DNA from: Pseudomonas lini
GTDB lineage: Bacteria > Pseudomonadota > Gammaproteobacteria > Pseudomonadales > Pseudomonadaceae
Assembly (NCBI RefSeq): GCF_964063345.1
Contig: NZ_OZ061318.1
Coordinates: 1,364,001 to 1,428,000 of the forward strand
Length of the DNA stretch: 64,000 bases
Reading direction: 5' to 3'
Positions 35,376-43,892 of this stretch are shown here, one piece after another (the stretch's first letter is position 1; every line of letters begins with the position of its first letter). The position numbers and the translations under genes are program-made. The notes under the pieces were generated by a model, which was not told where the DNA came from, made no database searches, and saw only the letters and a program-made list of their open reading frames with translations.

Positions 35376-38321
35376 ATGCCCAGCCCACTGCGCCCGGATC
35401 AACGCCGGTTCCCCCTGCACATCCATATCAGCGTGATGTTCACCTTCCTGTTGTTACTGACCGGGGTGGTACTGGGCATTTTCAACTATCGGCAAACCAC
35501 CCGGATCATTCTTTCCAGCAGCGAAAAACTCTTCAACCGTATCGAGCAGGATGTCCGTCTGGACCTGCATCGCATCTATCAGCCGATTCGCCACCTGCTG
35601 AGCCTGCTGGCGGATATTCCGGCGACCCAGGCGCCCGGCCTTGAGCAGCGCCTGGCGTTGCTCAAGCCCTTCAGCCAATCACTCAAGGACAACCCCGATC
35701 TGGCCTCGTTATATCTGGGTTACAGCAATGGCGACTTCTTCATGGTTCGTCCTTTGCCGACCGGAGCCCTGAAAGCACTGGTCAAGGCACCCGACACGGC
35801 GGCGTATCAGGTATGGAGCATCGAACACTCAAGCAGCGGTCAGATCCGCTCCCAATCATTGTTTTTCGATCAGAACCTGGCCCTCATCAGTCGTCAGGAC
35901 AACCCCGACGAAACCTACGATCCCCGTGCCCGTGCCTGGTTCTCCAGCGCCCGCGGCAACCGTGATCAGATCACCACCGCGCCCTACCTTTTTTTCTCCA
36001 CCCACAATGTCGGCACCACACTGGCCCGGAGCAGTGGCGAGCATGCGGTGATGGGGGCCGACCTTACGCTGGCGGAACTGTCGGCGACCCTGGCCGAACA
36101 TGTGGTGACCCCCAGTACCGAAATTGTGCTGTTCGATGCCGAGGGGAATGCCATCGCCTACCCCGACAGTAGCAAACTGATTATCGACGACCAGACGGCG
36201 CGGTTGACCAAAGCCGCAGACCTGAGCCCCACACTCGCGGCGCTGCTCACCAGCCCCGCCGAGGTCAATCGATTGAACGCCGCGGGTCGTCAATGGATCG
36301 TGGCGCGCAGCAGTATCCAGGAGGGTGGCCCGCAGGGACTGCAACTGGCACTACTGGTGCCGGAGGACGAATTGCTCGTCGATGCCTACCGCATGCGCTG
36401 GCAAGGCGCGTTGATTACCCTGGCGACGCTGCTGTTGTGCCTGCCGATGGGTTGGCTGACCTCGAGAATCCTGGTCAAACCCTTGCGTGCCCTGGTGCAG
36501 GAAGCCGATGCAATTCGCAGTTTCGATTTCAATTTTCCGGCTTCCCGTCGCTCGCCAGTGCTTGAAGTCGACCAATTGAGCGTGTCGATGGCGCGTATGA
36601 AAGACACCCTGGCGAGTTTTTTCCAGATCACCGACAGCCTGAGCGCCGAGACCCGTTTCGCCCCGCTGCTGCAACGGGTGCTGTTTGAAACCGTGAAGAT
36701 CGGCCAGGCCCAGGCCGGTCTGCTCTACCTGCGCGAAAGTGATGACGATCGCGTGGAGCCTCATGCGCTGGTCATCAATGGGAGCTCACAGGCATTGCCG
36801 TCATTCGCCATTCAAGGACACACACCTCAGGATCTGCAGAGCCCTCAATGGATGCAGAAATTGTCGAGCACCAACAATGTCGTCACCAGCCTGGGTTTTG
36901 AAGAGGCGGGGGATTTGCAGAAGGTTTTGCTGGCACTGGAGTGCCCACGGGTTCATCTGATCGGTATCCGGCTGCACAATCGTCACAACGAAACAGTCGG
37001 GCTGCTGGTCTTGCTGCTGGCCGACAGCGGCACGCAGGACGACCTGGAAAAACTTCGCCCGGACCGCATCGCGTTTCTCCAGGCGGTTTCCGGTGCCGCC
37101 GCGGTGAGTATCGAAAGTCAGCGCCTGCAAGCCAAGCAGAAGCAGTTGCTGGACTCATTTATTCAACTGCTGGCTGGCGCGATCGATGCCAAGAGTCCCT
37201 ATACCGGCGGGCACTGCCAGCGGGTGCCGGTACTGACGCTGATGCTGGCGCAGGCGGCCGCAGCCAGTCAGGACCCGGCCTTCAGCAGCTATCAGCCCAC
37301 CGAAGATGAATGGGAAACCCTGCACATCGCCGCCTGGCTGCATGATTGCGGCAAGGTCACTACGCCTGAATACGTGGTCGACAAAGCCACGAAGCTTGAG
37401 ACCCTGAACGACCGCATCCACGAAATCCGCACCCGTTTCGAAGTACTCAAGCGTGATGCCTGGATCAACTATTGGCAGGCCATCGCCCTGGGAGGAGACG
37501 AACAGCGTCTGGCGCAATTGCGCAATGCGAACCTGGCGGCGCTGGATGATGATTTCGCGTTCATCGCCCGCTGCAATCTCGGCAGCGAGGCCATGGCCGA
37601 GGCCGATCTGCAACGCCTGAACACCATCGCCCAACGCACCTGGACCCGAACCCTGGATGATCGACTGGGGGTCTCGTGGGAAGAGAACCGTCGCCAGGCC
37701 CGGACCCCGACGCCGACCCTGCCGGTCAGCGAGCCACTGCTGGCGGATAAACCCGAACACTTGCTCGAACGCGCCGACAGCGAACTGATCCCGGCCGATA
37801 ATCCGTGGGGGTTCAAGCTCGACGTACCGCGCTACAAGTACAACCGGGGCGAGCTTTACAATCTGGGCATCACCCGAGGCACCCTGACCCGCGAGGAGCG
37901 CTACATCATCAATCACCACATGGTGCAGACGATTCTGATGCTCAATCACCTGCCCTTCCCCGGCCACCTCAATAACATCGCGGAGATCGCCGGCGGCCAC
38001 CACGAAAAAATGGACGGCACCGGTTATCCCAAACGGTTGAAACGCGAAGACATGAGCTTGCCGGCGCGGATGATCGCGATAGCCGATATTTTCGAAGCGC
38101 TGACCGCCGCCGATCGCCCCTACAAGAAAGCCAAGTCCTTGAGCGAAGCGCTGGGCATCATGGCCACCATGTGCCGTGACGCCCACATTGACGCTGAGTT
38201 GTTCGGGCTGTTCATCAACGACGAAGTCTACTTGCAGTACGCCAACCGTTTTCTCGACCCACGGCAGATTGATGCGGTCGACCCGTCAAGCCTGCTGATC
38301 AAGGCCGGCTTGATGGCCTGA
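35376..38321 (+). CDS. dCache-HAMP-GAF-HD-GYP phosphodiesterase
   Basis: 981 aa from ATG 35376 with GGAG 9 nt upstream. A first membrane helix at about 18-38, a periplasmic dCache-like sensor to about 325, second membrane helix at about 335-355, HAMP, then a GAF-like domain at about 420-590. The HD-GYP part has HIAAWLHDCGK (His656-Asp657) and GGHHEKMDGTGYPKRL (GYP 883-885). HD-GYP enzymes degrade cyclic di-GMP. The gap between HD and GYP is about 160 residues longer than usual and is filled with Arg/Glu-rich helices. It follows rocS2 by 49 bp and is probably co-transcribed. Confidence 0.9.
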   Translation: MPSPLRPDQRRFPLHIHISVMFTFLLLLTGVVLGIFNYRQTTRIILSSSEKLFNRIEQDVRLDLHRIYQPIRHLLSLLADIPATQAPGLEQRLALLKPFSQSLKDNPDLASLYLGYSNGDFFMVRPLPTGALKALVKAPDTAAYQVWSIEHSSSGQIRSQSLFFDQNLALISRQDNPDETYDPRARAWFSSARGNRDQITTAPYLFFSTHNVGTTLARSSGEHAVMGADLTLAELSATLAEHVVTPSTEIVLFDAEGNAIAYPDSSKLIIDDQTARLTKAADLSPTLAALLTSPAEVNRLNAAGRQWIVARSSIQEGGPQGLQLALLVPEDELLVDAYRMRWQGALITLATLLLCLPMGWLTSRILVKPLRALVQEADAIRSFDFNFPASRRSPVLEVDQLSVSMARMKDTLASFFQITDSLSAETRFAPLLQRVLFETVKIGQAQAGLLYLRESDDDRVEPHALVINGSSQALPSFAIQGHTPQDLQSPQWMQKLSSTNNVVTSLGFEEAGDLQKVLLALECPRVHLIGIRLHNRHNETVGLLVLLLADSGTQDDLEKLRPDRIAFLQAVSGAAAVSIESQRLQAKQKQLLDSFIQLLAGAIDAKSPYTGGHCQRVPVLTLMLAQAAAASQDPAFSSYQPTEDEWETLHIAAWLHDCGKVTTPEYVVDKATKLETLNDRIHEIRTRFEVLKRDAWINYWQAIALGGDEQRLAQLRNANLAALDDDFAFIARCNLGSEAMAEADLQRLNTIAQRTWTRTLDDRLGVSWEENRRQARTPTPTLPVSEPLLADKPEHLLERADSELIPADNPWGFKLDVPRYKYNRGELYNLGITRGTLTREERYIINHHMVQTILMLNHLPFPGHLNNIAEIAGGHHEKMDGTGYPKRLKREDMSLPARMIAIADIFEALTAADRPYKKAKSLSEALGIMATMCRDAHIDAELFGLFINDEVYLQYANRFLDPRQIDAVDPSSLLIKAGLMA

Positions 38322-38804
38322 TCAGCAGTCGGTCAGACGCAGGAAAATCGCCGCCAGTTGTTCGATACCGGCCTGATCGCCAGCGGTAAAACGTGCGAGC
38401 TTCGGGCTGTCGAGGTCCAGCACACCGATCAGTCGACCGTCCTTGACCAGTGGCACCACCAGTTCACTGTTCGAGGCACTGTCGCAGGCGATGTGCCCGG
38501 GGAACGCGTGTACATCTTCAACCCGTTGAGTCTGCAAGGTGGCCGCCGCCGCCCCGCACACACCGCGACCGAATGGAATTCGTACACAGGCGATCTGCCC
38601 CTGAAACGGACCAAGTACCAGTTCTTCGTTGCGATTAAGGTAGAAACCCGCCCAGTTCAGATCGTCGAGCTGGTTGAACAGAAACGCCGAAAATTGTGCG
38701 GCGTTGGCGATAAAATCACGCTCGTCCGCCAGCAGCGATTCCAGTTGTGCCCACAACATGCCATAGCCCTCAAGGCCTTGGCCGCTTTTTTGCAAATCAA
38801 TCAT
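38322..38804 (-). CDS. msrC: free methionine-(R)-sulfoxide reductase
   Basis: 160 aa GAF-domain enzyme from ATG 38804; this start overlaps the stop of the upstream ATPase gene (ATGA). The fRMsr cysteines are all present: Cys73 (IACVRIPFGRGVC), Cys83 and Cys107 (HIACDSASNSELVV). It reduces free methionine-R-sulfoxide in the cytoplasm, here one of several oxidant-repair genes in this stretch. A longer frame upstream overlaps the ATPase gene and is not needed. Confidence 0.92.
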   Translation of the reverse strand: MIDLQKSGQGLEGYGMLWAQLESLLADERDFIANAAQFSAFLFNQLDDLNWAGFYLNRNEELVLGPFQGQIACVRIPFGRGVCGAAAATLQTQRVEDVHAFPGHIACDSASNSELVVPLVKDGRLIGVLDLDSPKLARFTAGDQAGIEQLAAIFLRLTDC

Positions 38805-39691
38805 GCCTTGTGCTCCAACAGCTTCAGCCCGACCCAATAGCGGGCAAATTGATACGCGCAACGCCCGTTGCGATTGCCCCGGCCCGTGGCCCAGCGCACC
38901 GCGAGGATGTCCAGCGCTTCATCACGCTGCCACTCAAGGCCGGCCTTGTCAGCCAATTGGCCGATCCAGTGTTCGACGACGTTGAGGAAATGCTCCTGAG
39001 TAAATGGATAGAACGACAGCCACAGACCAAAACGGTCCGACAGCGCGATCTTGTCTTCCACCGCCTCACTGGGATGGAGTTCGCCATCGACCCTTTTCCA
39101 GTTCTCGTTATCGCTTTCCTTTTCCGGCACCAGATGGCGGCGGTTGGAAGTGGCGTACAGCAGAACGTTGTCTGGCGCCTGTTCGAGAGAACCATCGAGC
39201 ACGCTCTTGAGCACGCGGTAATCGCCCTCACCCGATTCGAACGACAGGTCATCGCAGAACAGCACAAAGCGCTGCGGCAACTTGGCGATCTGCTCGACCA
39301 CGCGCGGCAAGTCCGCCAAGTGATCGCGTTCGATCTCTATCAGCCGCAGGCCGCTTTTGGCGTGTTCCGACAGCAAGGCGCGCACCAGCGAAGATTTACC
39401 GGTGCCACGCGAGCCCCAGAGCAAGGCGTGGTTGGCCGGCATGCCGTCGAGGAACTGTCGGGTGTTGCGGCCCAATTGCTCCAGTTGCCGGTCAACGCCA
39501 ATCAGGTCGGACAAACGCGTGTCGAGGCTGACTTGCAGCGGCAACAGAAAACCGCTGCGTCCCTCGCGCTGCCAGCGTGCGGCCAGGCAGTGCGTCCAGT
39601 CGATGGCTTGCCGAGGGGCAGGCAGCAGCGGTTCGATACGGGCCAGAACGGCATCGGCGCGTTCAAGAAAAGCATTCAATCGGGAATCCAC
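38801..39691 (-). CDS. DUF815-family ATP-binding protein
   Basis: 296 aa from a GTG at 39691 with CGAGGAG 7 nt upstream; the frame is open for 30 more codons but has no ribosome site there. An AAA+-like ATPase with Walker A in LLWGSRGTGKSSLVRALL and Walker B in RFVLFCDDLSF, then a helical lid with DRFGLWLSFYPFTQEHFL. DUF815 proteins are widespread but their job is unknown. It is translationally coupled to the methionine sulfoxide reductase gene. Confidence 0.85.
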   Translation of the reverse strand: MDSRLNAFLERADAVLARIEPLLPAPRQAIDWTHCLAARWQREGRSGFLLPLQVSLDTRLSDLIGVDRQLEQLGRNTRQFLDGMPANHALLWGSRGTGKSSLVRALLSEHAKSGLRLIEIERDHLADLPRVVEQIAKLPQRFVLFCDDLSFESGEGDYRVLKSVLDGSLEQAPDNVLLYATSNRRHLVPEKESDNENWKRVDGELHPSEAVEDKIALSDRFGLWLSFYPFTQEHFLNVVEHWIGQLADKAGLEWQRDEALDILAVRWATGRGNRNGRCAYQFARYWVGLKLLEHKA

Positions 39692-39827
39692 GTCTTCTCC
39701 TCGGGGCACGTTCACGGTAATGATGGCGGTACAGCGACGAAACACAGCATCTACACCCCTACAGGTGTTTTGCGAGAACATCGGTATCCATTGATCGACT
39801 ATGCTTGAGCAGCGAAGGGAAACGGAA

Positions 39828-42164
39828 GTGGTTCAACATCCCATGGATATCAAGTTCAGCCACCGGCTGTCGTACAAACAAGCCCGGGTTACGGTGCTGG
39901 CCGGTTTCATTCTGGGCACGCTGCTCAGCCTGCTGCAAATAGGCATCGATTATGCCAGCGAAGACGCCTCCATCAACCGCGAAATACTGTCCTTGCTGGA
40001 AATCAGCCATAACCCCGCGTCCCGCATCGCCTATAACATTGATGCCGAACTCGCTCAGGAACTGGCCCTGGGTCTGTTGCGCTCCCCGGCAATCATCGGC
40101 GCGCAATTGACCGATAACAACAATACCGTGCTGGCCAGCGTCAAACGTCCGGGCCTGGAAAACAATGACCGGATGATCAGCGACTTCCTGTTCGGCGCCA
40201 ACCGGCAATTCGCAGACCGCCTTTACCTCGATCACTTGCCGGACGAATCCCTCGGGACCTTGCAACTGGAAGTCGACACCTACACCTTCGGCAGCCGCTT
40301 CCTGCGCCGGGCCGAAGTGACCCTGCTCAACGGCTTTGCGCGCAGCCTGATTCTCACGGGTATTCTGCTGGCGCTGTTTTACGTGATGCTGACCAAACCG
40401 CTGGTGCGGGTCATCCGCGAACTCAGTGGCCGTGATCCGCGCAGCGCGGAACCGACGTTGCTGGAGTGTCCGACAGGGCATGAAAACGATGAAATCGGGG
40501 TCTTGGTCAAGGTCGCCAATCAGCAGTTTGAAAACATCGCCACCGAAATCCAGCAACGGCGCAACGCTGAAAACCGTCTGACCGACTACCTCTCGCAACT
40601 GGAAAATATCGTCTCGGCCCGCACCGCCGAACTCAAGGCGATCAATACCCGCCTCAGCCAATCCAACGAGGAACTGGAAGTCGCCCGCAGCACTGCCCTG
40701 GACATGGCCGAAGCGCGCTCGGTGTTCCTGGCCAACATGAGTCATGAAATCCGCACGCCCCTCAACGGTCTGCTGGGGATGATCGCGCTCTCGCTGGACG
40801 GACCGCTCAATGCCGAGCAGCAGCAACAGCTGTCCATCGCCCATGACTCGGGCAAAGTGCTGGTGGAACTGCTCAACGATATTCTCGACCTGTCGAAGTT
40901 CGATGCCGGCCAGCTTGAACTCGAACACATTCCATTCGACCTTGGTTCGCTGATCGAAGACACCGCCAACCTGCTGTCCCAGAACGCCGCGCCGAGTGTC
41001 GAGTTGGCATGCCTGATCGACCCGCATTTTCCTGCACTGGTGCTCGGCGATCCGACCCGGGTCCGGCAGATTGTCAGCAACCTGTTGTCCAACGCCCTCA
41101 AGTTCACCCGTTTCGGGCGGGTCGATGTGCGTCTTTCCATGTTCGAAGACGGCGTACGGATCGAAGTCTGCGACACCGGCATCGGTATCGCCCAGGATGC
41201 GCAGGTCAAAATCTTCCAGCCATTCACCCAGGCCGGTGCCGGTATTACCCGGCAATTCGGTGGGACCGGTTTGGGTCTGGCGCTGACTTATAGCCTCTGC
41301 GAAGCCATGCAGGGGCGTCTGACGATCAGCTCGGAAGCGGGATTCGGCAGTCAGTTCTGCGCCGACCTGCCTCTACCCTGCCATACCCGGGCCATTTCTC
41401 CGGCAGCACTGCGGGGCAACATCGTCGCGATCACCGCCGCCAGCAGCGGTCTGGCGGAACTGTTGAGCAGTCTGCTGCCCGGCTGGGGGCTCGACTATCA
41501 GCAGCGCTCCATCGATGACCGGTTGATCGGTCTGGAGCCGGATGTGCTGATCACCGACTGTCCCGAATGCCTGTTTGGCCTGCGTCCTGGCTTCACCGCG
41601 CCGATTCTGCTGGTGACCGCTTACGGCAGTTTCCTGCCCGGCGAGCAAGCCAACGCCCTGGCGCCTTTGCAGCAGCAGGCACGGCCTTTGGCGCGTAACG
41701 CGCTTTATCAGGCATTGCGGCGGATCTTGCAGCCGGAACTCACCACGATCAACGGCGCCCGGATCGAAGCCATCTCACCCCTGCGACGCGGACGCATCCT
41801 GCTGGTGGAGGACAACCCGGTCAATCAGTTGGTGGCCAAGGGAATGCTCGGAAAACTCGGTTGCGAGGTGAGCGTCGCGGCCCACGGCGGTGAAGCGCTG
41901 GATCAACTTGAGCAGAGCGAATTCGATCTGGTGCTGATGGATTGCAACATGCCGGTGATGGACGGCTATGAAGCCAGTCGGCAGATTCGCCGCAGCGGGC
42001 GCTGGCCACAGTTGCCCATCGTCGCCCTGACCGCCAACGCCATGTCCGAAGAACGCGAACGCTGCCGTGCGGCGGGCATGAGTGACTACCTGGCCAAACC
42101 CTTCCGCCGAGAAGAACTGGCCGCCCTGCTCGACTTGTGGATACCCACTACGACAGCGCTTTGA
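39828..42164 (+). CDS. sagS: hybrid sensor kinase SagS
   Basis: About 778 aa. Start is uncertain: GTG 39828 has GAAGGGA 7 nt upstream; ATG 39801 and ATG 39843 are in frame too. Two membrane helices (about 20-40 and 170-190) bracket a periplasmic domain of the HmsP-like sort (ISHNPASRIAYNIDAELAQE). A coiled coil leads to the kinase domain, His306 in ANMSHEIRTPLNGLLGM, then ATPase, a degenerate receiver-like stretch, and a receiver with Asp705 (LVLMDCNMPVMDGYE). In P. aeruginosa SagS passes signals to HptB and BfiS at the switch to biofilm life. The following ospR-gpx-msrB order fits that locus. Confidence 0.88.
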   Translation: MVQHPMDIKFSHRLSYKQARVTVLAGFILGTLLSLLQIGIDYASEDASINREILSLLEISHNPASRIAYNIDAELAQELALGLLRSPAIIGAQLTDNNNTVLASVKRPGLENNDRMISDFLFGANRQFADRLYLDHLPDESLGTLQLEVDTYTFGSRFLRRAEVTLLNGFARSLILTGILLALFYVMLTKPLVRVIRELSGRDPRSAEPTLLECPTGHENDEIGVLVKVANQQFENIATEIQQRRNAENRLTDYLSQLENIVSARTAELKAINTRLSQSNEELEVARSTALDMAEARSVFLANMSHEIRTPLNGLLGMIALSLDGPLNAEQQQQLSIAHDSGKVLVELLNDILDLSKFDAGQLELEHIPFDLGSLIEDTANLLSQNAAPSVELACLIDPHFPALVLGDPTRVRQIVSNLLSNALKFTRFGRVDVRLSMFEDGVRIEVCDTGIGIAQDAQVKIFQPFTQAGAGITRQFGGTGLGLALTYSLCEAMQGRLTISSEAGFGSQFCADLPLPCHTRAISPAALRGNIVAITAASSGLAELLSSLLPGWGLDYQQRSIDDRLIGLEPDVLITDCPECLFGLRPGFTAPILLVTAYGSFLPGEQANALAPLQQQARPLARNALYQALRRILQPELTTINGARIEAISPLRRGRILLVEDNPVNQLVAKGMLGKLGCEVSVAAHGGEALDQLEQSEFDLVLMDCNMPVMDGYEASRQIRRSGRWPQLPIVALTANAMSEERERCRAAGMSDYLAKPFRREELAALLDLWIPTTTAL

Positions 42165-42609
42165 TTTGCCCCAGCAGGTGATCGAGGCCATCGCGCAGAT
42201 CATTCAGGCGATCAAGATCGACGCCGCTATCGCACAACAGCCGGGCCTTGAGCGGCCCGACCTGATCGCGCAACGCCTTGCCGGCGGGCGACAGGCTCAA
42301 GTGCACCTCACGCTCATCGCGCGCCGAACGCTGACGCTGCACCATCTGCAGTTGCTCAAGCCGCTTGAGCAGCGGCGTCAGCGTCCCGGAATCCAGCGCC
42401 AGGCGCTCACCCAAGGCCTTGACCGTCGGCTGCTCCGGCGCTGCCTCCTGCCATTCCCACAACACCAGCATCGCCAGGTATTGCGGGTAAGTCAGGCCCA
42501 ACTGATCGAGCATCGGCTTATAGGCACGAATCACCGCCCGAGAAGCCGCATACAGCTTGAAGCAGAGCTGACTGTCGAGCTTCAGCGAATCAACTGACAA
42601 CGTATTCAT
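42148..42609 (-). CDS. ospR: MarR/OhrR-family oxidation-sensing repressor OspR
   Basis: 153 aa, winged-helix MarR fold of the OhrR branch (GLTYPQYLAMLVLWEW, LDSGTLTPLLKRLEQLQMV). The reactive cysteine is Cys16 in DSQLCFKLYAAS. In P. aeruginosa OspR represses the neighbouring glutathione peroxidase and lets go on oxidation. Here it is encoded just downstream of gpx with a 4-bp overlap, so gpx and ospR form one unit and the repressor controls itself. Its 3' end overlaps the convergent sagS end by 17 bp. Confidence 0.9.
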   Translation of the reverse strand: MNTLSVDSLKLDSQLCFKLYAASRAVIRAYKPMLDQLGLTYPQYLAMLVLWEWQEAAPEQPTVKALGERLALDSGTLTPLLKRLEQLQMVQRQRSARDEREVHLSLSPAGKALRDQVGPLKARLLCDSGVDLDRLNDLRDGLDHLLGQIKALS

Positions 42610-43091
42610 TTGAGCAGGGCTTCGATCTCACGGCTCAGGTCCTGCGGTTTGGTCGCCGGAGCAAAGCGCTTGACCAACTGGCCGTCCTTGCCGATCAGGA
42701 ATTTGGTGAAGTTCCACTTGATGCCTTGGGAGCCCAGCACGCCCGGTGCGCGCTTTTTCAGCTGAACGAACAGTGGATGGGCGTCGGCACCATTCACTTC
42801 GATTTTCTTGAACAGCGGGAAACTCACCCCGTAATTCAACTCGCAGAACTCGGAAATCGCCCCCTCGTTGCCCGGCTCTTGTTTGCCGAACTGATTGCAA
42901 GGAAAGCCGAGCACCACCAGGCCTTGATCCTTGTAGGTCTGCCACAGCTCTTCGAGGCCTTTGTACTGCGGGGTGAACCCGCATTTGCTGGCGGTGTTGA
43001 CCACCAGCACCGCTTTGCCGGCGAAATCGGCCAGGGTCTTTTGCTCGCCCTTGATGGTGGTGCAAGGAATGCTCAGCAGGTTGTCGCTCAT
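42606..43091 (-). CDS. gpx: glutathione peroxidase (Cys type)
   Basis: 161 aa from ATG 43091, GGAG 8 nt upstream. The thioredoxin-like fold has the peroxidatic Cys37 in NTASKCGFTPQYKGL, the second conserved Cys65 in GFPCNQFGKQEPG, and the WNFTKFLI motif. It has cysteine in place of selenocysteine. It reduces hydrogen and organic peroxides with thioredoxin or glutathione. A good promoter with an OspR-type box in the spacer lies just upstream. Confidence 0.93.
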   Translation of the reverse strand: MSDNLLSIPCTTIKGEQKTLADFAGKAVLVVNTASKCGFTPQYKGLEELWQTYKDQGLVVLGFPCNQFGKQEPGNEGAISEFCELNYGVSFPLFKKIEVNGADAHPLFVQLKKRAPGVLGSQGIKWNFTKFLIGKDGQLVKRFAPATKPQDLSREIEALLK

Positions 43092-43123
43092 GGCACGAAC
43101 TCCGAATGGAAGAACAAAGACCA

Positions 43124-43152
43124 AACATAGCGAGCAATTTAATTGTGTGCAA
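43124..43152 (-). promoter_or_regulatory. gpx-ospR promoter with OspR/OhrR-type operator
   Basis: On the minus strand TTGCAC (43147-43152), 17 bp, TATGTT (43124-43129) makes a sigma-70 promoter. Inside the spacer is CAATTTAATTG (43135-43145), a palindrome about a central base that matches the core of the OhrR-family consensus ACAATT-N-AATTGT. A bound repressor would block the promoter directly. Confidence 0.7.
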
Positions 43153-43177
43153 TTTAAAATATTGAACACCATTCATC

Positions 43178-43262
43178 TGTAGGAGCGCTCGCGAAGGCGC
43201 TGGGCCAGTCAACATCAATGTTGAATGCCAAGACGCCTTCGCGAGCAAGCTTCGCTCCTACC
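43178..43262. repeat. REP-like pair, diverged
   Basis: CTGTAGGAGCGCTCGCGAAGGCG and an inverted partner (CGCCTTCGCGAGCAAGC, then TTCGCTCCTA) with about 35 bp between, including ACATCAATGTTGA. The core differs from the other REPs in this window by having GCGAAGGCG instead of GCGGGCAAG. Confidence 0.75.
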
Positions 43263-43271
43263 GGGCTCGCA

Positions 43272-43667
43272 TTACGAGCGGGGAACGAGGTCCAGGCACA
43301 CCGAGTTGATGCAATAACGCAAGCCAGTGGGCGGCGGACCATCCGGGAACACATGCCCCAGATGCGCATCGCATGTGGCGCAGACCACTTCGGTGCGGAT
43401 CATGCCGTGGCTGACATCACGGATCTCGACCATGGCGCTGTCGCCGATCGGCGCGTAGAAGCTCGGCCAGCCGCAGCCGGAATCGAATTTGGTCTTTGAG
43501 TCGAACAGCGGCGAGTTGCAGCAGATGCAGTGGTAAACACCGTCGACCTTGCTGTCGTTGTACTTACCGGAGAACGGCCGTTCGGTGCCCTTGAGGCGGC
43601 AAACGTTGTACTGCTCCGGGTCGAGCATTGCACGCCATTCTTCCAGGGTTTTTTCCAACTTTTCCAT
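43272..43667 (-). CDS. msrB: peptide methionine-(R)-sulfoxide reductase
   Basis: 131 aa MsrB, full length. Zinc cysteines Cys47, Cys50, Cys96 and Cys99 ([27 protein letters not shown]), catalytic Cys119 in [11 protein letters not shown]. It repairs methionine-R-sulfoxide in proteins. AGGTG lies 7-8 nt before the ATG. A terminator-like hairpin stands 24 bp upstream in the leader. It is separate from gpx by a REP pair. Confidence 0.95.
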   Translation of the reverse strand: MEKLEKTLEEWRAMLDPEQYNVCRLKGTERPFSGKYNDSKVDGVYHCICCNSPLFDSKTKFDSGCGWPSFYAPIGDSAMVEIRDVSHGMIRTEVVCATCDAHLGHVFPDGPPPTGLRYCINSVCLDLVPRS

Positions 43668-43685
43668 TGTTACACCTCAGCAGCT

Positions 43686-43721
43686 GAAAAAGCCCGATCT
43701 GTACCTTTTCCACGGATCGGG
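43686..43721 (-). terminator. terminator-like hairpin in the msrB leader
   Basis: On the minus strand GCCCGATC, a 15-nt loop, GATCGGGC and then TTTTTC, ending about 20 nt before the msrB start codon. No minus-strand gene lies upstream for it to terminate, so it may be an attenuator of msrB or the end of a short RNA that begins in the 170 bp before it. Confidence 0.6.
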
Positions 43722-43892
43722 CGGCACGTATGATTGCGCCTCGTCAAACGCCAGTCTGGCAGCCAGACCACGTGCATTCAAACGGATTATGAGTGCCGCC
43801 ATTCGAGGCGTCAGGCCTGTGTGAATACGCAGGATTCCCAGTACGGTCGTTCATACGCCGCCTGGATCGTTCATTTTCGGGAACACATCGCC

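Noticed and set aside
39759..41255. A 498-codon open frame on the minus strand opposite sagS
   Set aside because: It is the antisense shadow of a well-supported kinase, rich in His/Gln/Arg with no family motif.
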